Below are positions 39,367 to 52,838 of a stretch of DNA of 64,000 nt, piece after piece. A program made the position numbers and the translations under genes. The notes beneath the pieces were generated by a model, which saw nothing but the letters and a program-made list of their open reading frames with translations, was not told where the DNA came from and searched no databases. Position 1 is the stretch's first letter, and each line of letters begins with the position of its first letter. Source of the stretch: Varroa destructor (lineage: Eukaryota; Arthropoda; Arachnida; Mesostigmata; Varroidae); the NCBI RefSeq assembly GCF_002443255.2, contig NW_019211454.1, positions 51,089,885-51,153,884 of the forward strand, written 5' to 3'.

Positions 39367-41304
39367 ACGTAGTTTAATGAACCAAATGATAAATAATAAT
39401 AAAAAAAATAGTAAATAATAGGAGCCTTCAGTTGTGTCTTGTTTCTTGAATTGGATGACGAGATCATCCTTCCGCATCATTACGACACTGCGCGCTAACG
39501 AAACGGATTTTATAACCGGAATATTTTCCAACAATTAACTCATGGGGTTTTACACGGATGGAAAGGGCAGCTCAGTTTCACTGAAGAAGAATGGGTGATA
39601 GATGGTGAGGAAAAGATCAAAACGAAGTTGGTGAACAGCTTTCGGGTATTGATTGAAAGGAAAGTTCACCTGCTCAGATTGCTCTAAACAGCTCGACCAA
39701 AAAGAAACTCTCTATAGAAAAGAGTATTGCGCTTTCGAAGATTTGAGAGGGGAAAATTAACCATCGAAGTATTCTTATTAGAAGGCCTATCTTTTTTCCC
39801 ACGTCAAATTAGATGATGCATGTCTGTTCATCTTGCAACGCTGGCCGTTTGTCGAAACGAATCCTATCAACAAATGCAGTTAACAGATAGCTGTGTCGTT
39901 ATTTGTACGTGTAAGGACGTCTTTTGAGATAGCTAGTATTGGCGCGGGATGCTATAATAGCATGTTTCCGCTACGTACCCATCGAATTTTACAACCAATG
40001 TTTTCTTTGTTTGCATGTAGATCTGGTGAAAGCTCTAGGTGAACGACTAGGTCACGCGATCGGCGCTGGTGCTAAGTTCCAAAGTTTTCTAAACTGGAAA
40101 AAATTTTAAATAAAATAGGGTAAATTCATATAAAGCTATGAATACGGAAATGGCTAAATTTATCCGTCATTCGTCAGCACAAACATGGATAGAATGTATA
40201 CTATACTCTAAAAAAAAAAAAAAACATTGATATTATTGGGCATGTGTGTTCTTTTGGCAAAATATCTTCCACAAGCAAGTTAGAACTGCGCATCCGCGCA
40301 AATACCGTTCACCTTGTTAATATATCACATACGGCAGTAAACAAAAATAGAGGCAACATTAGGATAAGTATGGCAAGAAATATTTATTTTGTTCGCAAAA
40401 GCCTGGGTACAGAATTTAAGTGAGTGAATGCTCAGCTGGGTGGCTCCGTTTTCGCAGCGGAAATTGTCCACAAAAAGCCCAATTATGATACCCGTCGCGT
40501 TGCGGTTTGACGTCAACTCTTTGGGTTCACTTTTTCCTTTTCCAGGACCCAAACGACTGTTCCGTAAAGGACCGAGAGACATATATGTAGATAATGTATA
40601 AGAACAAACATACATCAAGCATCTTTTCACTGGCTGCGAAGGTCCGCGAGTTGCAACGATCGCTGATAGTACTCTACCCAGTGGCATCGCGCCAAGAAGA
40701 TAGCGAATGCCAAGCTGTGTCATCAGCTACAAAACGCAGTTCAAGCTGAGTAGAAGGGACTCAGTTCTCACTAATTTAATCGAAAAGCATCCGCTCGTCA
40801 CCCGGAAGACCTTCAGTCAGTCTGTCTCCGATTCGGTGTGTGAAAGCGGCGTCGTCAATGCACAGTTGCATAACTGTAAATATTCATCTGACTCTGAATG
40901 ATGGAATCTCAGAAAAGCAATGTCTGCTTGACAGGCGATATGTTTCGTATCTCTGCCGGAACTTTTTGTAGCGTCCGGGATAAAGAAAGCTCTGCTGCGG
41001 AAAGCTGCAGAACTGCGTTGCGAGCGACTTCTCGGCCAGCACGTCGAATATGCAACAATATCATGAACTTTTGTGTCTGTCACAGCTAGCACGGTCTGTC
41101 ACGGATCCTACCCGACTCACCACAAACATGGCATATTTACGACATTGGGCTATGCTATGACGGGCTATATGACGGAACAGTGTTAAACACTGGGGCGCTT
41201 CTCAACCCATTTTAATGAAATTTTGCATGGCTAGCATGTAATGGGTAAAACTGTTTTTAGAAATACAATTATGTAGAAATGAAAGGATTAAATAGACGGA
41301 GCAG

Positions 41305-42774
41305 ATGCCCCCTAACGACTGTGGGGATAGGAACAGCATGTACGACAACCTGAACCCACTAATTGATCAACCAGCTGAAAAATATGCCCCACCTAAACGA
41401 AAGTACGCTCGTATATTAACTAATATATTGATCGGAGTTACGGCATCTATCAGTAAAAAATAATGTAAGAAACATCACATTGCGCACCTATGGAAAGAAG
41501 TTACTAAGCGGCCAAAAAGAACAACGAATAATCAAAGAGCACAGCGTTTTGCAAGGCAGTGAACTGTTCAAAAGCTAGTCACAATTAATCACATTTGTGA
41601 AAAGATAACCGTGCAGGATGCACTGGGCTCTATTTGCACCCCAGGCACGTCAGATTAACGGTAGATAATAGCGAAAAAGTGCAAAAAGTCTTAAGAATCT
41701 TTTTGAATTCATATATCCATCGAACGACACAATCAAGTAGATCCTATACCGCTTACTGCTTCCTGAAGGTCCCTCCAATCTATTGCCTATGATGGGGATG
41801 GCGTTCCACCAATAATTATCAAGCACCTGAAGAATCTAGCAGCCCAAAGGCAAGCAAACTGTCAGAATCCATTATCTACAGGCCAACTCACAACAGTAGC
41901 GAAATAAGTCAAAGGTTTTTCAACGACCGGACCGGGTTTCTATGTCAGACTCAATGGGAAATACCCAGACACTGCCAGAGACAATTTAGACTGGCCTCAA
42001 GACACCATTGTAAAATTTTTCTCGTGTATTTTGCATAAAAACCCGATACTATATACATTTCCTCTAACAGTAATTGTAAAAATATATGCAGATTACAAGA
42101 AAATATAGGCAAGAATCGAAAAAAAAAAAAACGATCGAGACTTAAGGCTGCAGGATATTCCGCACACATGTTCAGACCTGAACAACAGATTATAATTGAA
42201 AGTATTAGTTAAAAGTGAGCCGTTCTACACTTTGAATACGAATCACTTACGCAGACTTACCCTACGAATAGCGTCGACTGTTTACTATTTAAAGCTGACT
42301 ACCACAAAAATCAATGCACAATACGTTACCAATGCACAGATCATATGGGAGGTAACAGTGCGTCGCCCCGACTAGATCTTACGCTCGTGTGTTCTAAAAG
42401 ACTCAACTTCGCATATCAGGCTATTCAAAAATCTACGTTGCGCCGTTCATAACACACGCAGTATCCGTAGGGTATCCAAATTTAAACAAGGACACCTGAA
42501 GGCTTGACAAGGTTAGAAACGAGTACGCAAACCGCGTCGCCTCTACGTGTCAGCGTGAGGAAGAAAAGTTAGATATATCACTAGTTCTCGATACATTTAA
42601 CGCTATTTATAAGCAGACGTTTGAAGTGTTTACGAGTCTGAAAACAGCAATATTCGACGTAGTAGAAACAAAGAGCAGATCTCACAATATTTTACTCTAA
42701 TTTATCGTCAAAAGACGTGCGCAAGTTATCCATTCCCACGGAAAGTTTTCCATGCACTGGGAAAGCGATCATTA
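41305..42774 (+). mobile_element. Decayed non-LTR retrotransposon (CR1/L2/Jockey type), reverse transcriptase to C-terminus
   Basis: One frame runs 41305-42448 with scattered stops, then shifts by one base and continues to 42774. In order: a pre-RT linker with LIDQPAEKYAPPKRKYAR; DGDGVPPIIIKHLKNL (about 41791-41838) matching PGPDGIPP...LK; FYVRLNGKYPDTA (about 41938-41976) matching the FLxxRxxxVxxNG motif; WPQDTIVKFFSCIL in place of VPQGTxLGPxLF; KIYADYKK (42082-42102) with the catalytic YADD changed to YADY; RDLRLQDI for the following LQxDL; KSEPFYTLN for the KC/KS motif; then after the shift THAVSVGYPNLNKDT and LDKVRNEYANRV, the EYAxSVWYPxLxKD...LEKVQ post-RT signature; and finally SRSHN. 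About 120-130 residues between the DG and RLNG motifs are missing, an internal deletion. An A13 run lies at 42119-42131. The element is inactive. Confidence 0.85.
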
Positions 42775-43428
42775 AACAAAAAATAATAATAGCACGCTTG
42801 CTTGATGTATAAGTGCATCTTTGAATAAGGTGTTTTATCACATGAATGCAAATCAACGATGGTCAGGTCTCGGTGGATTTATTCGAGCGAGTTCCAACAA
42901 ACTTAAGCCAATAACATTAATGAAGTCCTTTGTATTACATGCATGTTTTACGGACAAAATTATTTCGAAGGAATACGTTTGCCCTCAAAAGAAAGATAAG
43001 AAGGATGTCAATAACATAATGCCGAGACTGACACGAATAATATTAAAGTTTTAAAGGATAGGTGTAATATTTTACCCCCAAGGAACAGTGGCGCCAAAAA
43101 CAGTTGTTTTTCACTATTATAATAATCTACCAACGACGCGTTCCACTCGTTCCGTTCCTTACAAAAACCGGGCATTTAATTGCCGCGCAATGGGCAAAGA
43201 GTCATGAAGGATAGTCTAGTTGGATGGAAGACTACTGGAAGAGATCGAAAAGGCGGCAAAAAAAGATGCTACGTTTTCAAACATCATGGACCCGTCAAAC
43301 TGAAATAAAAAGCTTCTGCCAATATTTCCCTTGCAAGTACTAGCTGTCTTATCGTCAGTTGTTCAGACTGTTGAAAAATCGTGGGCGCTTGAGGATCTCT
43401 GTAATTCAGATGTACCCTCCGTCAAAAG

Positions 43429-43471
43429 GTATATATATATATATATATATATATCTATATATATATATACA
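43429..43471. repeat. (TA)n microsatellite with one C interruption
   Basis: About 40 bp of alternating TA broken once by TCTA; it lies 0.65 kb beyond the end of the LINE relic at 42774. Confidence 0.92.
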
Positions 43472-44020
43472 ATTTTGTTACTTTACTTATAGAAGATTAG
43501 TCTCTTCTTCTTGAAACTTTATCCTATTTAATGGAAATCGTGAAAGCGATATGATTCTAACAAAGTAATTTAATTTCGACATGTAACACCAAAACATATA
43601 TTTTAGACATATATTTACTAAAGATATATTCAAAAAACAAAAGCTGATGAGATTACTGGGATGACTTTGTACTTTGACCCCTTGAAAACGCTAGGTAGAT
43701 TGTATTAACAAATTGATTCACGAATGTTTTTATTGGGTGCCTCGCCCGTGATAGTGTGCACAGCTCGAAGCCTTGCAAAATTTACAAACACGATCCTGAT
43801 TTGTCTCAAGATATCCTTGGGTTTTGTACATTAGATCACTAGCAAGCCTAGCGTCTGGGTGACAGTTACCTTTGTCAATATGTCTTCCAACGAGCAGGTC
43901 GAGCGCGTTACAGATATTTTCAGTAGAGGACGAGATAAATATGTATCTTAATTAATTGGCATAGCATAAACCGACTGCGTGTTGTTTGCCAAAAACAACA
44001 CGAACCTATTTATGGGTATG

Positions 44021-44054
44021 GAGGGGGGAGGGGGAGGGGGAGGGGGAAGGGGGG
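44021..44054 (+). repeat. G-rich (GGGGGA)n tract
   Basis: Runs of 6, 5, 5, 5 and then 6 G separated by A or AA on the + strand. Four or more G runs with single-base loops meet the rule for a G-quadruplex. Confidence 0.9.
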
Positions 44055-44179
44055 AATAAAGGGCTTTTTAAGATATGTTTAATTAAAAAACTGATGCGAT
44101 CAGGGAAATGAGAACGCCGGCGTGATTTTACAAAGTTACAGATTCCGTAGAGCGTCAAAATGATCAGCTTTTGGGATCC

Positions 44180-44199
44180 GATAAGATAAGATAAGATAA
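44180..44199. repeat. (GATAA)4 pentanucleotide repeat
   Basis: Four exact GATAA units. Each contains a GATA core, so the tract could bind GATA factors, but it is equally a simple microsatellite. Confidence 0.88.
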
Positions 44200-47100
44200 G
44201 CGGAATATATTCTTATTGTCAAGTGAAATAAGCTCTAAGCTTACTACTTATTACGGTATAGCTACGATTCACTCGTCTGTACGTATATGCGTTTCCCCAA
44301 CCCTAAGCATAGGAAAGAGACCATGGCTCTTGTAATAAAATATTTGTTGTAAAAATAAAATATTGTAGATTTAATTTATGAGGTAAGCATTTTTCTTATC
44401 CCTTATTTGCTATTGGATGAGTGGCTAAAGTTGCTTCGCTGGGTCCAATGACGTTGGAACATCTTCAAATGTCCAGATCACTCGTCATAAATGTAACAAT
44501 AGTTGGCATTATAGAGGGCGATCAGAGCTGTCGATTGGTATGCAACGTATAAAGGTCACTTTTTATAATTTAATAATGAAAAAAAAAACCGAAAATGTCC
44601 AAAGCGACTATTATCAATCTCAATAGATGGGTATACGTCTAAGGCCTTTGCAGGGCATCTTTGCTTCCTTTGCATGGAAAAACGTTCAGTTCGGAATAAC
44701 CAGCGCTTCTAATACTCTGGCCAAAAATACATGGCTTTCTTGTTTCTGTTACCCTCTTTTAAAGTTTGATGAATTAAGACACAACACAAAGGGCAAAATC
44801 CATATAGATGTTTCTTCACGACAAAAACTTAATAACTTAAGTTTGTACTAAGTCCTCAAATAATAACGAAGATATTTTGCCACTTTTTTCGCGGAAGAGG
44901 ATATCAAACGTAGTTTTATAATTAAACTTGACCGATACCCGGAGCCGTATGACGTTCTTCTTTAGACGCTTGGTTATGCTCCATTGAAATCATATTTACT
45001 AAACTAATATCTTATTTCTCTCAAGCTTTACTCTCTGCAAGCCCAATTATGCACTGATTAGTACGACTGGTATGGGAAGCGGTCTTTACCTCGACATCTG
45101 CTGGCCATAATCACGAAGGTTGTGCTCTTTAGAGCTCTAAATCCTCCCGCGTATCCTCTGGACCTAATCAACTGACTTTCTTATTACCAATCAATACGAC
45201 GGAGTTCAGGCTTTTTCGGCCAAAAGGATTAGGTTCTTAATTCTTAGCCATGCCTCGGCCTGAGGAATCTTCTGAATGTAAAGTCTTTCCAACGTTAGTA
45301 CAGTGAATTAAACAAATTCAAAAAAAAAAATAAAGAATCTACTATGACACACCTGTAGTTCACTACATTAGATGATTTCTTGTCACCCATGAAATGAGAG
45401 CACTAGGGTTTTTCGCATCGTACAATTTATATCTAACGCATTCAACGGTGCACACTGCAAGTGACACAGAAATATATAATAAGAAACCCCAATTCTCTAA
45501 ACTAACAAAGCATTCTTACATATAAGAATCCTCCTGAAGCGTTTGTCGGTAACCCATTACGATCACTTAACTGACAAGGTCGAATTCTAAAAATCTGTAG
45601 GCCTTCTCCACATATATACACAGAGAGTATGCCAATTAAGGGGAAAAATGCAATGTAGAATGTACGGCGAAAAGCGCATGCTGTACGTAGAATGAAATTA
45701 TTTCCGTTCGCACAGCGAGAGTATCGCTCATTCTGTTTATAAACCTAACCGACCCGGTCTTGATGCCGTCTTCGTGCTCTCGCTTGTCCGTGACGCGCCG
45801 CAAGCTGAGTCAAGTTTCTGGGTGCCATAAGCCTCAACTAATCCTATAGTAGTGAAGCTGGGTGACGACCGCTCTACTGAACGTCCTAAGCAATGTCCTG
45901 TGACCTGTATCTGTTCTGTGCAGCCATCGACTTATGCAGTGCCTAGGGAATGTTCAGAAGAAAGTACGGTGCTCATATACGAATCTACGCAAGAGGCACA
46001 ACAGGTTCGCGTAGTAAAGCTCTGTCTTTAGGAGGAAACTTCATTACGCTATCTACTACTGCCGCGCTTACGTATATAGAGCGATTGTACCCCCGCACAG
46101 TCACTACAGGCTGGGTGCAGTCGCGTAACTTGCTGCGCAGGTTGCGACCTCTTTCGACTACTTACATGAGTTACTACACTTACGAAATACCATTCTCGCG
46201 TTTGAGCAGTCACGGTTACGGTAACAAACTTACGTGCATAGGCTCAATGTGTATCTATAAAGCTTGGTTATGTTTTCTTCAAAATACAACCCTACACAAA
46301 CAGGTATCTATATGTGACAGGTAGACTATACGGTGGCGATCACGCCCAAAGGTCACGACACAGCGTTTCCTAAGGGCCCTGGCGACTACTGCAGACAGAA
46401 TTGAACTATTAATAAGGGCATAGCTTAAAGAGTAGGGTATCTTCGCACCTTTGAACAGGTGTCGGTCTCTTTAATTGAACTCTAATTCAAGTACAGGCGG
46501 TCTCGGCAACCTCATGTATGCCTTGACGGTTGAAAACATTCTTTTTCAAACATGAACGTTTAGCTGCTTGCCATCCCCGTCCCATCAACTGACCCAATTC
46601 CGGGGCGAAAAGAAACGGGATTGTAAGTTATAATGTTGGATCGAGAAGAAGAGCGGTCAGGCAGGTAGGGCTCATCCCGGATAGTTTTTAGGCGAGTGCA
46701 ACGCAGAGCAAAGGGATAGCAATGAGCTTAAGATGGTGTCCTTCGTTTTCTTTGATATATACAAGACTAGGGTATTACAATTGAATCTGCTCCGTTCCTT
46801 TCTATTGGTGCATTTGTGTGTATGTGTGTCGGATAGGGTATGGGAAACTAAAAAGGCTGGAAGAAATGCCAGAGACCCAGTGGCATCCTGTTAATCACAT
46901 TCTTGAATAATCTGTATAATATAAAGAATAACAAGATTTGACTTACAAACGAAAGTTTGTAAACATTTTGGATAGGTTTGTGTTCTAGATGCCAACGCTA
47001 CTGATGCCAATACGTTTTGTTTCCTGCTATATTTTGTTTGTCAAATTAGAGATATCTAAAGATGGTCAAAAACATTGTTAATATGTCGAATTGCCTCAAC

Positions 47101-47780
47101 TCTTGATGTTATGGATCACTCATGATATATATATATAATATTATTACCATAAATTGGTTTATATACGTCAGACCAATAATGGACATTTATCCCAGTGAAT
47201 TAGAAAGTTCCATCTGCGGTTCGTTCACCTCTAAAAATGGTATCTACATGTCTAGGCCTGTACATTGTAGGTAGACATGGCTTCTACAAATATAAGGAAT
47301 ATTTTACAAATGCGCCCTAAAATGCACGTGTTTAATTGCGTTCTAATTGTTTTCCATGCTTGACATAGTTACTGCACTTAAGTAAGGGCTGTTGTCTTCT
47401 CGAAGATAAGCTACAATTTCTTCCTCGATCACACACCCCTCGTATGAATAAAGGAAGCAATATAATCTGCAATTAAAATCGGCGCAGGCTGCAAGGTCTG
47501 CACGCTGAGCACGGTGAAAAACGAGTCTCTTTTGTATATTAATGTTTTTTCTTATTAACTAATTATCTCATTAAATCGAAGGTCGAATATCGTCAGCATT
47601 AGCCAGTTTCTTGCAGCACAAAAGCATGCGTTAATCGGTGTTTGATTTTCAACTGATTTTTGCCTACCTTTGCTCTATACTATGCGGATCTGTCAAGAGC
47701 CTCATCATCGAAACGTCTGAATGGAATCCTTCACGTTTGCCCTCTGCCCTCGACAACAAATTGATCAGTCGTGAAGGTTA

Positions 47781-47806
47781 GTTTGATTAAGGTAAATTAA
47801 TCAAAC
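47781..47806. repeat. 10-bp inverted repeat
   Basis: GTTTGATTAA and its exact reverse complement flank GGTAAA. Confidence 0.85.
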
Positions 47807-47956
47807 AATTTACTAGGGTTTATACAAGTATGACCATATTAGCTTAACGGACGAATTATGCAACTATAGTAATAACGTAAGGTTTTGGATGGGCATAGAC
47901 CTGAGGGCGGTTACGGCACTGTAATATGGGAAATATCTGGCTATTTTGTTTCAATT

Positions 47957-47984
47957 CGTAAAAATGCCTTAACGTAAAAATGCC
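47957..47984. repeat. Direct repeat CGTAAAAATGCC
   Basis: Two exact 12-bp copies separated by four bases; no larger element was recognised around them. Confidence 0.8.
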
Positions 47985-48081
47985 GTAAAAAAAGCGCCTT
48001 ATTGTGAGCACTCAATCGATCCTTGCTCTTTAGGGGTTACTGACGTCCGTGAGGCGTTTCGGAGAGATTCTTCAAGCGTAA

Positions 48082-48098
48082 TTTTTTTTTTTTTTTTT
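48082..48098. repeat. T17 homopolymer
   Basis: Seventeen T; on the minus strand it would read as a poly-A tail. No coding relic was recognised on its minus-strand 5' side. Confidence 0.9.
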
Positions 48099-48748
48099 AC
48101 TGAAAAAGACAGACAAATGATTTTTGTTGCGGCTTAAGATTACACTTTATTATGACATCGTTGGCCATAACCGCACCAAGTGATCCGTAACTACTGAACA
48201 TTAAGGGGATTTTGTATCCATTATAATCATTAACATACGTTCGGCTATTTTATGATGTTACTTTATATTATAGGATCATTATCGATATAGGGGTCGACGT
48301 TTTTAGCAGATCGATGAAGTTTAGGGGAATATGTTTGCTGTCAACAGTTGAATAGTAGCTTGCAGATAAACTTATTTTCTTAGAAGAACTATAGTGGCAG
48401 ACGTTTCCCACGCCGGCCATTACACTCACTCAATATTGACTGGGAATTTATTTCTACGTGGGACAGGGATATTCCCTGGACAGTGGTAAAAGTCATCGAT
48501 TATTGATTTGCTGTTAACCGTCTCATCAGAGGCTCCGTGCGTCTGAGGATAGCGACGCAAACGACGCCGATCCTCGAACCCAGGAGATCTTGCTGAAAAT
48601 AAGACTCAATATAGACTCGTTTATCATCCTGTTATGCTGTTGAACTCGACAGTATGCATTTACATACTCGTATACATCGCATGAACCGATTTGTAATGAA
48701 CTGTCACCAACCTGTTACCGTACTGATACAAATAAATAATTTCCGTAG

Positions 48749-49054
48749 GTGTATTTAAAATATAGTCCCGTTGCGAATATTCACAGTCATTCTATAGGGG
48801 TTACTGTGGTATCAGGCGACACCACTGAAGGAAATAGATTTGTAGTCGAAGCCGAAAAACGGAGAAAAGCAGGCGAACAGTTGAAGCATCAGTGGAAAAC
48901 AGGACGATTAAAACATATTAAAGACTGTTTATTATTCGACAATGACGAAGCCCCATCATTCATCGTTTACCATCACGCGGTCTTCCCACTTGCCACCGAC
49001 CCGCTGATAGCGTTAACCAATAGTTTGGCCTATTTTGTCGATCAGAGCTTATAG
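48749..49054 (+). CDS. Unidentified polar open frame, possible 3' terminal exon
   Basis: A plausible acceptor, AATAATTTCCGTAG|GTGTAT (48748), opens about 101 codons. The frame is charged and helix-prone in the middle (VVEAEKRRKAGEQLKHQWKT) and more hydrophobic at the end (PLIALTNSLAYFVDQSL, then TAG). No in-frame ATG is near the start, so if real it would be a last exon. No family is recognised and no partner exon was placed. Roughly a dozen frames of this length are expected by chance, so codon composition and the acceptor are the only support. Confidence 0.18.
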   Translation: MYLKYSPVANIHSHSIGVTVVSGDTTEGNRFVVEAEKRRKAGEQLKHQWKTGRLKHIKDCLLFDNDEAPSFIVYHHAVFPLATDPLIALTNSLAYFVDQSL

Positions 49055-50933
49055 TTTGATATAAAGCTATCAAAAATCATCAAGCTTTAATGGCTTAGTA
49101 AGATTATAAAAAATATAAGAGATAACCCACAGAAGTAACGATATCTGTGTCAGTTCAAGCGTTCACAAATAGCGTTCTTGTTAACTATCTCCGAGCTACT
49201 TGCTTCCTATAAACGGATCAAAATGTTGTAAGACTCTCTCAACTTAACTTCTGTCTTTTGTAAATTTAACTAGGCAACCTCTATGTAGGCTATCGCGTTA
49301 AGGATCTTGTAAGCCATATTACTTATCGAAATACAACTGACCTGAATGAGGTAAACGCGTCGACGATGACGAGGAACTATTCTTAATCGTCTACGGAACT
49401 GTCTAAGAAATGCATTTGACATTGCTGTCCAAACTCTCGTTTCTGCTTCCTCTACCTCAGTTATAAGCCTGCGCTATTCCCATCGTACAGATGCACTGTT
49501 TGGCGCCCCCTGTGCAATCAACACTATGAGCCGGCTTACTTTTTTGGAGAAATCCATTCACTGATGGCTGATGTCGTTGGCGGTCTTTGGCGCATTTAGA
49601 CTTACTGTAGAAAGCCATTAGTTTTTTTCGAAATTTCTTCTTAGGCCCATTTAAGACGTCGTCAAAGTTATAAAAATGCACATTTAATTATTGCGTCAGT
49701 CAGGATAAGTGACAGCTAATTTAAGTGTGGTCTGAAGTACGCGTCGGGTACGAGAGCAATTTCCAACGCAGGGTTCATGCAGTTCCCAGGGAACGTTGTA
49801 ACATAACAGCCATTTAACCATACCGGCCTATATATATAACAGCCATAGCCACATCGCCTCACCGGTAAGCGCGGTAAACCTAAGTCAAGATGTTAAGCCA
49901 ATTAGTTGAGTATATTTTAGATAAATGTTAGTGGAAATTACTTTTTTAGCCTGATACATCTGTTTTTCCCTCCGTGACTATACCGAATTTTCCACATAAC
50001 ACAGGTTTTTTGACCCCTTCATAATTCCTAACCAGTATGTTAGATAGCGCTAGGGCTGGGCCACTAAACGCATTAAAAATATCGTAGCAGTATAGATGGG
50101 ATATCTACGCACAATTGGGGCCGTCTAACCATATATTTATTCAGTGGCCCCTGTTAACAGTACGGCTATATATGAGATCTCTGTTCGATAACGGCTCTCG
50201 TGCGATTTTTCTAACTTGCCAAGTATTTTTGCTTAGTAAATTTCAAATGATAGCATAATATTTGTCAAAGTCGTGCGAATTTTCTTTCCTACAGAGGGTG
50301 TACGTCTCCAAGTGGCTTGTAGTAGGCATTACACGTTCTGCCCTAAAGGTTTACCAATGGAATTTGTATGCAGACAGACCTATGATATATCACGCCATTA
50401 TTCTGTAAGCTTTCAGGGGTCACCGAAGGGTTGACTGACCTGGCTCATTAATTGATTTGAATTTATTCAAATTGATTTAAGAAGCTTATTCAAGCAGTGC
50501 AGTAGTCCCAGGATTTGAATTTTATAAATAAGCATTCAGGTGACATTTAAGATATTTTGTATCTCAGTAGGGGACAGTGTATAGATACTTGAGCTGATTT
50601 AGGTTTAGGCAAAAAAACTAGTACGTTCCCCTCGAGACATTTCTAATAAATGACATTTGTATGATATATTACCAACTTCTTAATGTGATTCTCTAAGAGT
50701 CATTAATTTTCGTATCTTGTATTCGATACGGAGTATAGTTGCAACAGTTACTTATTTTAGGTGGAACTTTAGAAGTTAGAGCATACACAAATTCGAGGGT
50801 GTCGTTTCGAAAATAGGACTCTGTAGTAATTGAAAAAAATCAACGAGCTTGAAACTAATTTATCGTAGTTTATCTAATGATAAAATTGTTTGTCAGTATA
50901 TTTAGTTGGTGACAGAAAATTAATACACGTCAG

Positions 50934-50958
50934 TTATTATTATTATCAATAATAATAA
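50934..50958. repeat. TTA-rich inverted repeat
   Basis: TTATTATTATT, ATC, then AATAATAATAA: an 11-bp stem made from a TTA microsatellite and its inverse. Confidence 0.85.
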
Positions 50959-52838
50959 ATAGGTTTTGGTAAAACGTCAAAGACCTCCTTTTGTAGGTAT
51001 TCATCACTATAAAAGACCCCTCTGGTCTATACTTGTGCAAACCTTCAAATGTTAACATCAATGCAAGACCTTTGAAAAATCCTCGACGTAGCTTAGTTTT
51101 TGGCTGTTAATCTTTTAGGGACATGTTGTGGTGCAGGGTTAAATCTGGGCATAGACATGCTTCGTTTTGGTGTCGAACGCCAGCCGTCTGGCGCAATGTC
51201 TAACGGCGATACCATATGTAAAATTCGAAGCATATAGGATATAGAGGACCTTTGAGTTAAACCCTTTTGCGAAACATCTATGTATCGTTCTACTCGAACT
51301 CGTCATATACATGCACCATATTCCCCAAGAACGTGAACTTGTGCTTACACGCAAGTTTAAGTTGAGTAATAGCATTTATGAACGGTCGTTGAGTCTGTCG
51401 AAGTAAAAGGCAAAAGCCGTTGTCAACAGGAAAAAGTACATGCATTCATTTCTGTGCCGTATTTCAAATGTCGGATAGAAAGATATCGGGCATATCGATG
51501 ATTTTCCCCAGCTGTCACCAGCACTGCTAGCTAGCTTTCGTTTTCAGTGATCGATCAGCAGTCCGCTGGTTACGACTAAAACAAAACGATGCCGTTATAA
51601 GTAAAAAGTGGCCAATCGCAGGATACAAACTAGTTCTATAGTGGTTTAGGCCTTATATTGTCCGTCCTGCGTTGTGCATAACAGAGAGAAACTTCGCAGG
51701 ATAAGTGGTATGTACATGTGTGTAAGTGCATGGCCACTGGCCGAAGGAGGCCCAGACGCTAAACTTCAGACCCTAGAACGAGAACTAGATACCCTCACGT
51801 TTGCAATGGGTTAGTTAGTCACTCTGAGGTGGTGCGCTTGCGATTGTATGCTCATATGGTGAAAGAACCCGGCCCTTTCGCTTTGTTTGTCGTTATTTGG
51901 AGCCGGTTAATGTACGAGATATTTGGCCATATGTGGATGAAGTGTAAAGTAGTTTCAAAAATGCTACTGAGTTTCATGATTCATAATAGGCAGTCTGATG
52001 CGATATTTGTTCGTTCTTTTATAAAATGGAGGAAAGATAAAATTATTTCCGGCATCATATCTGAAGATGCAGGTAAATCACTATAAGCGCTCCTTGTAAA
52101 CGCTCATAAAGGATAGCAGAGTGAAGGTGCGTAAAAATTCGATGTGTCACATAGTTGAGAACTGACTTTAGCGTAGCTGACGAAGGAACTCCTAATGAAA
52201 AAAAATATACATCAAAAAGATTTTCGTTGATATCTGTTAGCAGGATATCTGGCGCAAACGAAGCTCCGCCAGTTCAAAAACTAATCTACTATAAGTGCGG
52301 GCCGCTTTACGCTTTGTCTTATTGTCGAGGAATCGATTGTCAGGAGCGTGATATAAAACTGTAGCTACTTGTTTAATACAATGCATTGCCTCGTTGGCCT
52401 CGGTTCATGTCAGTTCCGTATGCAACTAAATGTAGCTGGCTATGAGGAAACATGCTGTACACCGACGTGTTTGCGATACCGACAGAAATACGATTCAAAT
52501 TACGTATACGTAATACGTGTTTTTAATGACACTACGCATGGTTTGTAGCGCGGTCTGAAATGGCTGAGAGTGGCGGTGTAAAAATTCATAAAAATTAACA
52601 TCACAGTAATTTCAAGTCTCTACCTGATATATTCAGTTTTTTTTAAAGGTAATCTAGGCATTTGACCCTTGGACTGTTTTTTAGAGAAATACAACTACCG
52701 AATATAAAGAATATCAGTATTACTTATGGTTGACACCATTCGCTTCAACGATGTATTAACCGTCTCGAGGCTACAGCTGTATCCTCCAAGTAACATCGTG
52801 TAGCCATGTTGGATGTCCCGTCGGGCCCGTTTAAGAGT

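Larger units (their letters stand above)
42775..48748. other. Gene-poor stretch with microsatellites
   Basis: Starts after the LINE relic; holds the TA, G-rich and GATAA repeats. Basic frames around 43200-43330 might be further LINE debris but show no diagnostic motif. The 124-codon frame at 45950-46324 (+) is unrecognised. Confidence 0.5.

Noticed and set aside
40325..40723. 132-codon minus-strand frame
   Set aside because: Length is within chance expectation, and composition and content show no recognised domain.
47350..47540. Minus-strand stop-free stretch (EGCVIEEEIVAYLREDNSPY) with a nearby donor
   Set aside because: Looks somewhat protein-like, but there is no start codon upstream, no partner exon and no known family.
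51000..51060. TATAAAAG box near 51009
   Set aside because: No initiator at the expected distance and no coding frame downstream.
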